64,000 bases of DNA, taken from Brachionus manjavacas. Lineage: Eukaryota > Rotifera > Eurotatoria > Ploima > Brachionidae. The position numbers were made by a program, and so were the translations under genes. Numbering within the stretch: position 1 is the first letter of the stretch; every line of letters starts with the position of its first letter. Location of the stretch: the NCBI GenBank assembly GCA_019054805.1, contig JAHQIY010000016.1, positions 434,001 to 498,000 of the forward strand. Reading direction: 5' to 3'. The notes under the pieces were generated by a model. It did not search any database. It was not told the DNA's origin and was given only the letters and a program-made list of their open reading frames with translations. This document shows positions 48,485 through 60,400 of the stretch, in pieces.

Positions 48485-50002
48485 ATGTTTGGCGATGACG
48501 CAACAACTTTGACCAAGACCATCGACTTGATCATTGTATTTTTGGAGAATTTTTTCGATTATTTCAAATTATTTCTGCCTTTACTGATTATTTACAAAGT
48601 ATACAAACGAAATCATGGCAAAAAAAATCGAGGTAAAATTTTTTAATTTATAATAGAAATTATGTTTATTTTTTAAATTAACCGCAAAGGTTTTATTTTT
48701 TAATTTGGTAAAAAATTGGTTTAAAAATTCTAATTATTTGTTTGGGAAAATTAAAAAAAAAAAAAAGTGAATGATACAAGCTAAAATTGATTTTAAGGTG
48801 ATGAATCATTTTGGCAGAGGTTTTTGAATTTGTACACATTTGGCACTGGGCGAACAGATCAAACAGACGATACTCTTCCTACCCAGGAGACTTATGAGCA
48901 TAAAAATGTTCAAATACCCATGGAAAATGAAAGTGATGATTTTAATGGCAAAAAGATCATTCTATTCGTCACCTGTTTTGTAGGACTACAGACTTCTTTT
49001 TTGATCTGGGGTGTAATGCAAGAAAGAATAATTAAATACAGCTATGAAGGAGCTGACTCAAAGTTTAAAAGCAAAAAAGATGCAGACAACTTCAAGAATA
49101 GCCAATTTTTAGTGTTGTCAAACCGCTTTGCTGGATTAGTCTTGAGCTCTTTGATAATGCTGATTGCTAATCATCATCGTTTTGTCACTCTGGGACCGAT
49201 AAAGTTATCAATAAAGTTTGTGCGAAGCATAGCTTCTTGGCAAAACTGGGCACCTTTATTTTTCTGCTCGTATTCATCGCTTTCCAATGTTTTGAGCAGT
49301 TGGTTCCAGTATGAATCGCTAAAATATGTCAGCTTTACTAGTCAATTGCTTACAAAATCAAGCAAAAGCGTATTCGTTATGCTTACTGGCAAAATTGTTT
49401 CCAACAAAACTTACAAAATTCATGAGTACTTTAGTGTTTTTCTGATAGGTGTTGGAATATTTTTGTTCAGCGACATCACAAATAATAACCTAAAGCAAAC
49501 AAATCAAATATTATCAACCACTTTTCCTGGCTTTCTTTGTCTATTTGGATACTTAGTTAGCGATAGCTTTACCAGCACGTGGCAAGATAATTTGCTCAAG
49601 TCATATTCAATGTCTAGTATAGCACTGATGTTCATAACAAATCTTTATTCTTGTTTGTACACTTTGATAAGTTTGGCAAGCCAAGGACAAATTGGAGAAA
49701 CAATTGAATTTATGAAAGAACATGCAGACATAACCCATCATATTGTACTTTTATCCATTACAAGTGCCATCGGACAAATTTTTATTTTTGTCACAATACA
49801 AAAGTTTGGAGCTTTGATTTTTTCCATAATGATGACCACTAGACAAATCCTGTCTATTTTTCTCTCTTCAGTTATTTTTCAGCATTCGATGTCCACTCAA
49901 AGCTTGTTTGGTATTTTTCTGATATTTTTTGCTTTATTTTTCCAACAATATGTTAAGTATAGACAAAAAAAGCAAAAAGCTGCACAAACCCAAAAGCTTT
50001 AA
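48485..50002 (+). CDS. SLC35B2: Golgi PAPS transporter (SLC35B2 / PAPST1)
   Basis: Moves 3'-phosphoadenosine 5'-phosphosulfate from cytosol into the Golgi for sulfation. Two exons (48485-48632, 48798-50002) join in phase at Gly to 450 residues, near the human 432. Multiple membrane spans follow a polar loop. Family blocks: LIWGVMQERI, NSQFLVLSNRF, SYSSLSNVLSSWFQYESLK, SFTSQLLTKSSK, VMLTGKIVS, SDSFTSTWQDNL, SAIGQIFIFVTIQKFGAL and MTTRQILSIFLSS. These correspond in order to SLC35B2 and Drosophila slalom more closely than to PAPST2. The basic end KYRQKKQK suits a cytosolic tail. AATAAA at 50036. Confidence 0.93.
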
Positions 50003-51445
50003 GTCAACAAATTTTGATTTTAGCTTAATTTTTTGAATAAAATTTAAATCAAAACATCGTTTCTTTTCTTAATTTGCTTTTTAATTGACCTTATATTTAA
50101 ATTTTGTTTAAAATGCACACAAAATTAAATTTTGCCTAATTTCGAACTCCTACATTTTGGCTTAAATCACATTAATTCACTGTCCGTAATTGAGTCTATA
50201 TTTAATTTGATTTTAATTTGAAAAAATAAGAAATTTTTTTTTATACATTAGCTGCTCTATGTTGATTCAAGATCGCAATCAATAGAGCGAAAAATTTGAA
50301 ATTAAATTAAGCGGTATGCCAGGCGCTTGAATGTATTTGTCAAATTTAATGATAATTAAATTGAATTCAACTTGTGTGACAAGATTAAATAAAATTTTGC
50401 CTATATTTAAATTTTTTTAAATTCACTTGTTTGAAATATTGGATTTTGTTATCAATGTGATTTCGATTTAAATAATAAAATTCAAATATTGTGATTATTT
50501 ATAGCCAAATGAATGTAAGGGATGATTAATTTTTAAAAAATAAATACACACAATTTTTAGAAATATTTATTTTAATGGATTTTTTTAGATTAATTTTACA
50601 AGTATATTAGTTGGCTAGTTTAATAACTAAAGAGTCTTAAATCACTTACCTTTAAGCTTTCTTGATACAAAATTTTTAATCAAATAAGTTCTTAAATAAA
50701 AAAGCCAGTAAAACAATTAGGTTATCCACTAGTTAAATCTCATAAGTAGTTGTATTATTTGTGCTCAAGAATTTTGATTCATCTTCAAAGTGGACTGAAG
50801 CTTTTTATTTAGTCTAAAGCGAGTTATTTTGGGGCTATTTTGCCGTTTTTGTAAAACTGTCAATAATTTTGATCGAATTCAATTTTTGGCCAAACCAGCC
50901 TCATCTATCAATGACCACCTCCTATTCAAATATAACATTTAATTCGATTTTTTCGTAAACAAACATACTCCAGAAACCTTTATACGGCTGTATGCCTTGA
51001 CATTTATTTTAAGTTTGTATTTCTAACTTTAATTTCAAACAAAATCTTATTATCAATTGATAGAATAAGTAAAAGAAATTTGACCGTGTTTACTTTTAAA
51101 AATGTTTTTTCTTTAAAATAAAAATTTATCTCTTTTGGCTGGTAATAAGAGCAGCAACAAAAGTACATTAAATACAAGTTTGAATTTAAAGTGGCATTTT
51201 TTTAAAGTAATTTATTAAATGAATTATTAGTAAAAAAGAATAAAAAATATTGAATTTTATTTTAAATGTGAATGTTGTGACTTGACATTTTGATTTAATA
51301 TAAACAAAAATTTGTGTTTATTTGCATTTAGCGGCTGACTTATAGGCAATAATAAAAACGCCGGTCCTTGCCACACAAATATTTTTATTATCTTATCAGT
51401 CTAAAGTTTGATTTTGTCATTTCTTTTTTATTTTAGACAAATGAA
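50003..51445 (+). other. Intergenic, SLC35B2 to spectraplakin
   Basis: 1.4 kb. The SLC35B2 polyadenylation signal at 50036 is the only feature recognised. An acceptor-like TTTATTTTAG ends at 51436, so a non-coding leader exon of the spectraplakin may lie here. Confidence 0.5.
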
Positions 51446-54400
51446 ATGAATTGTAAGTCGATCCGATTCAACCTGATTCCGGATCTGGGAGCCCATCTAA
51501 ATGGAATTAATTTTAAAAATTTGAATTCATTCAATAGTAAGAAATACGAGCAAGATATTCATAACAATTTAAATGACGATTTTAATGACGATACTAGTGA
51601 TTATATAAGCTCTTTTGAAAATCAAGAGCAACATTTATTTAGTTATAAATTAAATTTAACAAAAGAAGACGACGACTCGACAAATTTAAATTCAAACCGT
51701 TATCAAAATAATCTAAAATTTAATTTAAATTATTTAAAACTGGATTCCTTCGATCGCAAAATTTTTTCTGCTCAAGGTAAATATTGATTTCTATCTAGAA
51801 CTTAAATTGAATCGATCAGCTCTGGTTTATCTAGAAAAGAATTGCAATCCAGATCTCAGATGATTATTTTCTCATTATTTTTTAAGCATTTTAACTTAAT
51901 AAAATTTTTCAGATGAAGAAGCTATTTACTAGTGCTATTGATTTTCGATGGCTTCGAATCGATTCATCAGTTTCATAATTTAATTTATTAACTTCATCAA
52001 ATTCTTTAATATTGACATTGAATTTTAGAAAATAAGATAAAAATTAAAAATTTAAATTTATTTTTTCTAAAAATTTAAAAATACAGACCTCTAAAAATTC
52101 TAATAAATACAAAGACATTAACTAAAGAAAGAGTTCTTTGAAGAGGCTGGTTTTAAGGGTGAAGTGTTCAAAATGCCAGCAGATTCAATTACCAGAACCA
52201 ATTTGTTTGTACTTTTTGGGAAAAAAATATTTAAATTTTATCTTTTTTGTTTAAAAATTCACAGTGCCAACAAAATAAGAATTTGATGAAATTAAAATTT
52301 TGTTAGCAATGAATCAATTGGACTCTGATCCGATTCAGATCTAGATATTGATACTAAATTTACGGATGATTAGGACTAAGAAAATAAGCCTTGTGAATTT
52401 CAGAAAATAAGATAAAAATCAAAAATTTAAATTTATTTTTTCTAAAAATTTTAAAATTGGATCTGGTAGCTGGCACATTAAATCTACCACCTGCCATCTT
52501 ATACAGACTTCTGCAAAAAATTCTAAAAAAATTCATTCTCATTTAATATGCAAAAAGTTCTTTGCAGAGGCTGGATTTAGATGTTGATCATTTAAAGTAC
52601 AAGCTGATTCAGTTACCTAAAAAAAAATTATTGAGTCTTTTAATTTTTATTTACTTAAATATTTATTTTTTTATTATTTATTTTTATTACTAAAATTTAT
52701 TTATTTATTTATTTAAAAAATAATTTAGGGGGAGATCCCAGGGCACGTCCGAATGGTGCAAGACCTTCGTTTGACACCGCATTAAAAAGAAAAATTGATA
52801 TTAATTTAGATGATAGAATAAAATTGGATAAAAATAAAAACATGAAAAAAGTGATTAAATTAGATTAAAAGCGAATTCAAATCAAAAAAAAAATTGTCAG
52901 GGCCTTTTTTAGTTTTAATCGGCCAAGAATTTAGATCCAATTAGGTAGATCTGAATAGGATCATTTAATTGAAATATATGAGCATTTTGAAATCATTTAT
53001 TATCATCTTATCTTTATTTTGAATATAGCTATTTTTGGTTTAATTAAATAAAATAAAAGTCTAAATAAAGAATTAAATAACACAGTTAATAATGTGCGTA
53101 CCCAAATTTGACTAACTCATCATTGTTTATTGATTTAAGATGAAAGAGATGCAATGCAAAAGAAAACATTTACCAAATGGATTAACAAATATTTAAATGA
53201 GGTAAGCCGCATTCATTATTAATGTAGGGTTTCGTGCGAAGTCTTATAACTGGGAATAGATTCACAATTCTATTGCTAATTTATCGGTAATATACCGAGA
53301 GAAATTTTTAACCATTTTTTTTACAATTTTTTTTCAATTTTTTCAGCAACCAAAAATCATTTATTCTGCCTATACAAATCTTAAAGCTGGGTTAATTGCA
53401 AACGCTTGTACAGCGTGCTCCCAAATCAAATCGATTTGGAATCAATTAACTCGAGCTAATAAATGATCTATGTATGTTTTTGAAAAATTTATGCTATCGA
53501 CAAAAATAAAATAGAATAATAGCCATATCTATGTGTAAATGTACACGAGGCAATCTTAAGTAAAGATAAAGCACAAAAACAATCGACTAACTTTTGTTGT
53601 TTTTCTTTAATTCCGAAACCACTCTATGCTCATAAATCCCATGGTTTTTTCTACCGCAAAGGTCAAGAGAAAAGCTCAAATTTATGCTAAGGAAAAATAA
53701 AATTTTTGCTCATTTTTTGCTTTCAGATTGGCAACGGCATAAACGATTTATATGAAGATTTAAAAGATGGCACTAATCTTCTCCTTCTACTTCAAATATT
53801 AACCAAAAAAACATTTGTAAGTATAATAAAAAAGATATTGTCAGATTTTTGTGTATAATTATTTTTGTTTAAGACCAAAGAAAGAGGCAACTCTAAGTTT
53901 CACTCATTGCAGAATATTCGAATATGCTTGGATTATTTGAAGAGCAATAAAGTAAAATTAATTTTTTGTTCTATATATCCGGATCTAAAATTTCATTATC
54001 TTGATTAAATTTTTTGTTCAATCAATCTTTTTAGAGTAATACATTTTGGCAAGTTTTCACTCTAGTATAGATTATCTTGAAGATATTTAAAATTAAAATT
54101 GTGGCTTAATATTTATCTAACCTCTTTTAATGCAGACTTGCCCGAATTCACAAAACTTTATAAATGATCCACGAAAGAACAAAATAAACAAAATTTGTAG
54201 ATCCGGAAAATATGAAATTACCACTATTTTAAAAATTATCTATTCATTTTTTTTGTTTGTTTGAAGCTAAAGCTAGTTAATATTCACTGTGAGGATATTT
54301 TTTACGGAAACCCGAAAATTACGCTTGGTCTTGTCTGGATTTTGATTTCATATTTTCAAGTAAGTGTTCAATTTTTAAATTACATAGCAATGGTAGTAGT

Positions 54401-57400
54401 AAAAATAAACTACGGCTCGAAAAAAGAAGCCGTAAGGTTGTGGTAGTTCTTTACAATCACACCAGTTTCTGTACCATGAACCATTCATCAAGCCTTGCTT
54501 CAACAATTTTTTTTTGCCAAATAGTCCCAATAACAATCCTATTTGTGATAAAGTTGAAACGTGATGGACAATTTTTAATAAGCTCTCTTTTGCACATCTT
54601 TGAATGACTCCTTAAATTTTAAGTTTTTCTTCCAACATGTCTGATTCCACTTACCACAATAACAGTTTCTAGATCATTGATGATTTCAATAAAATAAAAT
54701 CGTCTCTTCTTCTTCTTTTATCTTGTTCCTAAACCGTAGTTAATATTTCTTGTACTCTTCAAGTTTGTATTCCAAACACCAACTTCATATTCAATAAGAG
54801 GCTTTACCAATAAGGTATAAAGTAACCTTATATTTTTGCGTCCAAAAATTTAAAGTTTTTCCCAATTCAATATAAAAGGCTTGAATTAATTGACAATTTT
54901 TTTAACCTAAATTGATTTTGAATTAAAACTCGTAAAAAAAGAACCATTTAGTTTTTATTTTAAAAAATTGAGAAAGTCCAGGGTTATTCGAATGACAACA
55001 GCGTTCTTTTGGACCCACAAGTTTGCGAGACATTAACTTGTAAAATATTTAACTGAAAAAAAAATTAATAAATAAATTGAAAATAGATTAAAATAGAAAT
55101 AACCAGACTTTTTTAATTGTTCACAAAAATGAAGGCTAAATTTAATAATTTATTTTTTACCACTTAGATAATGAACATTAAAGAATCAAAACAATCAAAG
55201 GTAAATACTTTTGAGCATGACTTATTTGTATCGATAACTTTAAATTTTAAATCACCAACAAAATTATACGAATAATTAATTAAATTGCTGGTTTAATGAA
55301 TTGAAATTTATTGATTTTTTTAATTACCTCTTTATTAGAAGACTGTATCGTGCTAGGCTAAGAAGCTAGTTTAAAAATTTTAAATTTATTTTGATTGATT
55401 GATCACAAATTGCTTCGTGTTTACACGTGCTTGTTAATAATAAGAATCAAAATGTTTTTTGTTATACTCGGTTGGCAATTGAAGCCAGCAATTTTTTTTA
55501 ATTAAAAGCCTTCCTGGCAGTTTTCTAATTAATTTAATTCAGAGCCAAAAAAATCAGATTTTTGCAATAAATAATAGCCTTGGATTAAACACTTGGAGCA
55601 GCACTAATTATTGCATAAGATAAAGAAAAGCATATTTGCACAAATGATTAATTTTAGACATGCTGATTATGATCATGCTAATGATTAGGAATAAAAGTTG
55701 AAAAAATCGATTTTAAAGAGTAAATGCTCAGAAGGGCCCAAGGTGATAATCATTTTGTTATTAGACATATACTTTAATGGCTTTTTAAACTAGGCTCGAT
55801 TGTTGGCTTTGTTCAGTAGGCATTTTAGACTCAAGCCGTGTCTAATTAATGTAAATTGCTTTTGATTTATACTGGCCAAATAATAGAGAAGGAATGAAAT
55901 TTATAGCTTTAGATGAAAACTAATATCGACGGCTGCTTGGCTAGCTTACAACTCGGGGCTTGATTTATTATCTATAGTTAAATGGGCTTTTAATATTTCA
56001 AAAAAAAAATATATTACAAAATTTTTATTTAATTTATTCTTTATATTCTAGTAATAATTTAAGAAAAGTCATCCACGCTAGCTTATTTTCAACCAATATT
56101 GATACTAAATATAAATTTAAAAAAAATTGTGATTGCAAAGGAATAGACTCTCTCTAGATAAAAAAATCAAATGTTTTTTTATATGTTATAGTCAAAAAAT
56201 AAAGTAGGAAAAGTAATTATGTGCGCCTTTTAAGCATGTAAATCGTGCCAGCATTTTGCATGCTCAAAAAAATTAAAAAACGAGCTTTGAAATTTTAAAA
56301 GGATATAAAGTTTTAAAATCTACAAAAAAAATTAAATTTCAAATTTGAAATTTTTATTTATTTATTATTCTTACAAAATAAAATAAAGAATCGTGCTACC
56401 TCTAAATCGATTCTGCTTAGTCTTACTTTCCCAACATAGCTCTAACGATCATAACAGCACGCAGGCTCCGTCAATGCATCAATGTATCAGCATAGAAAGG
56501 AGTTTTTTTTAACAATGATGCTAAATTTATTTATTCCAAAAAAAGATTTAAAACAAAAATTGTGATTGTAAAGGAATTACCTCTCCGGTTATCGATTTCA
56601 AAAATCTACATAAAAAAAATTGTTTTTATTTTGTGAGAATAGATAAAGATAATACATCCAGGGTGGCTCCTTAAACAGTAGCTAAATTTAGTTAGCAACA
56701 TTTAAATTAAATAAAAATTAAAAAAAAGTTTTAATTCTAAAGGAAATGACTTTTTGAATCTTGAGTAACAAAATTTTAATCAAATTTGTTTATTATTTTG
56801 TGAGAATAGTTAAAAATAAAAGTTATTCAGGAAGGTTACTTAAAAAAGTAGCTCAATTTAGTTATATGTCCCCAAAAAGAGAATTAAAAAAAATATTTTG
56901 ATTCTAAAGGAAGTGGCTTTTTTCATTTTGAGTACAAAAATTTAAAATTTTTAATAAAATTCATTTATTATTTTGTAAGAATAATTAAAAATAAAAGTTA
57001 TTAGAATTAAAAAAAAAATTTTGGATTCTAAAGGAAATAACTTTTTTGAAATCAGCACTAAAAAAGAATTTATGTATTTTTATTAAATAAAATATTCTAC
57101 TAGGCAACCAATTCTGTTTTACAATCTGTCATCGAAATAAGAATTAATCTCGAATTTCGATAGATTTTCTTTTTGCGTAATTAAACTCGAGTTAAATCTA
57201 CAGATTGAAAAAAAATCAATAATTCATTTCATAATGAAAGAATGTGAAATTTTCGGTGAATCAGAAGTCGGTGCTTGTTTAATCCCGGTCTAGATGCGGA
57301 GACAAGCTTACCTAGCCGAATGTCCGCATGCAAAATTAGTCCTGTGTGGCTTGGCTTTAGAGCACAAAAGTGCTGGATCCGGGGGTTTAAATGAGCATAA

Positions 57401-60400
57401 AAAAAACTATAAAATTTCTATATCATGCTCGTATAGCAAGAAAAATAGAAAAAAAAACTAAAAAAAAAAACAAAAAACAAGAAATTAATTTGCATGCGTA
57501 TTTCAAACATCTAGAGAAAATATTGCAATTTTCTAATCCTCGAACATGTTTTTTCTTTGACTTTTCTCTCTCTCTTTTTACTAAGACAAAATAAATTCAA
57601 ATCGAACCGGCCATCTATTGTTCGTTCCTCTGGCCCCAGTAACAAAGCCAAACTAAAAAAAAAACCCTCTAAAATCTTTTGCATCTTTTTCAAAGATTTT
57701 CGATTTTAAACTTTTTTGTACAAAAAAAAATGGGAAATAACTTGAATCGCAAGTCTCCGGGCTTCAATTGTTTCAGCTCAAACTCGAAGTCAACAAAACG
57801 GCGCCAAATGAAGCAATCGTTTTCGTACGATTCGGCCACGCGACACAACTTTCTGACCAAGATGAAAAACAGTTTGAAGAGCGGCGCATTTTCGCACGGT
57901 CGCGTGCCCAAGTCGCACACAGATCAAAATTTGCTGGTGATTGACGAGCCGCACACCGACGCCAATCTCGCTCAAGTCGACGAGTTGTACACGTGCGAAA
58001 AAGACGACTACATCGACGAAATCGAGCGTCAATTCGAAAAGCCGCCAGGCCGCTTCCAAAAATCGCCCGCCATCTACAACATCCAGTCGATAGAGAACGA
58101 TGATGTAAAGATAAGCGATTTGATCAGCAACTCGACGAGTTATTCACTCGAAAAGGACAACTGCTCGCACAGGACCAGCCGGTCCGCTTCCTCTCTCACC
58201 ATGCATTCCACTTGGTCGCCAGAAAGGCCCGAGAGGAGAAAGTTCTCGCCCGGCTTGATCAAAAAATTGATTCTCAAGAGTTTGAACAATCGGCCAAGTT
58301 CCAAACTCAGCGACGAAAATTGTACAGCGCACGCTTTCGGCGGCATCCGAGACAACCAACAAGGACTCAAGTACATAGACGACAGTGTGTCGTGCGTCCT
58401 AAGACAATCGTCAACAAGCTCGGTCGAGTCGCTGGCCGCTAGCCCCTCGATGAGCAAGTCGCACACTAATTTGGAAGCGTCGGCGCACAGTCCGTTTTTT
58501 TCCTTCAAAATTCTCAACGACGTCAATCGAAAATTGAACAAAATTCAGCATTTGAAAAGGAGAAAAAGTCTCAAGGGCAGCGTTGGCCGCGAGCCGCTGC
58601 CAAACGACAAGCAAATTTATTTGAATGAATTGAACACCATTAAAGTGGATTGTGCAGACAATATTTCTGTCTACACGCTATTTAACACGCTGAACAAACA
58701 GGCCCCGTTTGCGTCTTCCGAAAACACGACCATTTCGACCAGCATCGACTTGCTCCATGATCAACATTATTTCCAGAATAGTTTTAGCTCTCTTAGTCTT
58801 TTGAATAGTTAGATTTTAGCCTAAGCTCATTCCTTTGTCACAGGTCTAAACAATTTATTGTTATTGCAGTTTAAAAATGTTTCTTGTTGAGAATTTTGTA
58901 TCCTTTTTTCTTTCCATTTTTTTGTAATTATTGGCAGATATTTTTATAGAAATTTTATAGAAAAGACAGAAAAAAAATGAAAAAATAATTAGTCAAGTTT
59001 GTGTAGCCGTTTTGAACCGATGTCCGAGCCACAGAAAAACGCATTAAATAGAATAGACTGTTTCCGCTAAAAAGTTGAGTGTACTCTTTCTGCTACGGTT
59101 TTGTCTGAATGCTTCCACATTTGTCGGCTTGTTTATTATTTTTTATTTTTCTTTCCTTTTTTTTTAAATGAAATAATATATTTTTTTGAAATAAACTCTA
59201 AATTTTGAAACAATTACAAAACAAACAGTTAAAAAGACTATGAATTTTTTGTTTAAAAATTTTTATTTTTTTTATAACGAACTAATTTTTTAGCAATTTT
59301 TGTTGTTGTTGTTACTTTTTTACTAATTCAATAGAACCGAGCGAAAAGAATAAAAATTTTTATATTTTTGCTTAAATTTTAAGTATGCAACATTTGAAAT
59401 ACAAATACACCATTACCATTTAGGTCACAAATGATTAATTGACTAAAGCTGTCCATTTTTAAGTCGATTGAAATCTGATTTTGATTAATTGATAAGCCTA
59501 GTTTAGTTGATTATTTATTTTAATGGGTCTGGGACAATTTTGGGTTGACTAAGTCTGACTTTTAACATAAGTTGCCGGAAGTTTTTTAGAAAGTAATTCA
59601 TTTAAAAAAAAAAACATTTATAGCAAAAAAATTGTCTTATTTCATTGAGCAATAATAAAAATCTAGATGCATTAGACACCTACGCTGAAAAATAAATAAT
59701 TTTAGGCAGAGCTCTGGCAATTGTTCTTGGTTAGCATTTGCTTTTCTTTTATCTCAATTCATTTGAAAGCTCTATGCCGCTGTGAAAACTCAACCGGCAC
59801 AAATTTCACCTAGGAATCATTCAAAACTCACTTTTGAACAAGCTTCAGTTGAAAAATATAATTAACTTTTCAATGCTAAATAATGCAAGGTATTTCAACA
59901 AGCAATAAAATTCTAAAAAAATATTTTATTTTTTTCTGAACATATTCTTCTCGCACTCAGCGTAATTCAATACCATTTTGGAAAATGATAAATTTTTACT
60001 CTTTCCAATATTCTGTTTAATTTCAGCACCATAGTGATAGGCAAGTGTCCGTGTCCTTTTCGATTCACACGAACTAAATTTGTATTTTTATCAAATTACA
60101 AAATATTTCTAGTTAGAAATCTCTATTTGTATAAAGGTAAAAGCTTTTTATTTTATTTTGGATTAAGTCTTCGCTTTAACTTTTAGTACAACAACCATAA
60201 CTTTTTTCTTTTTTTTTTACTCTTCAAAGAGAAAATATTTTGAAATATTTGCAATAATTTTCATATTTTTTATAGCTTTACAACAAAATAAAATAAAAAG
60301 ATTTGAAGAATTTTTTATTTGTAAATTATTATTGAAAAGCAAATACGCTTTGTGCGCATTGTTAACTTTGAATAATAAAACCAGATTAAGCTTAATTTTG

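Noticed and set aside
57316-57400. Possible tRNA gene upstream of the MGNN frame
   Set aside because: A- and B-box-like words are present, but the acceptor and anticodon stems do not form; kept only as a possible SINE scrap.
57790-58614. Several long open frames on other frames and the opposite strand over the MGNN frame
   Set aside because: Shadows of a GC-richer coding frame; only the plus frame has a start and a sensible composition.
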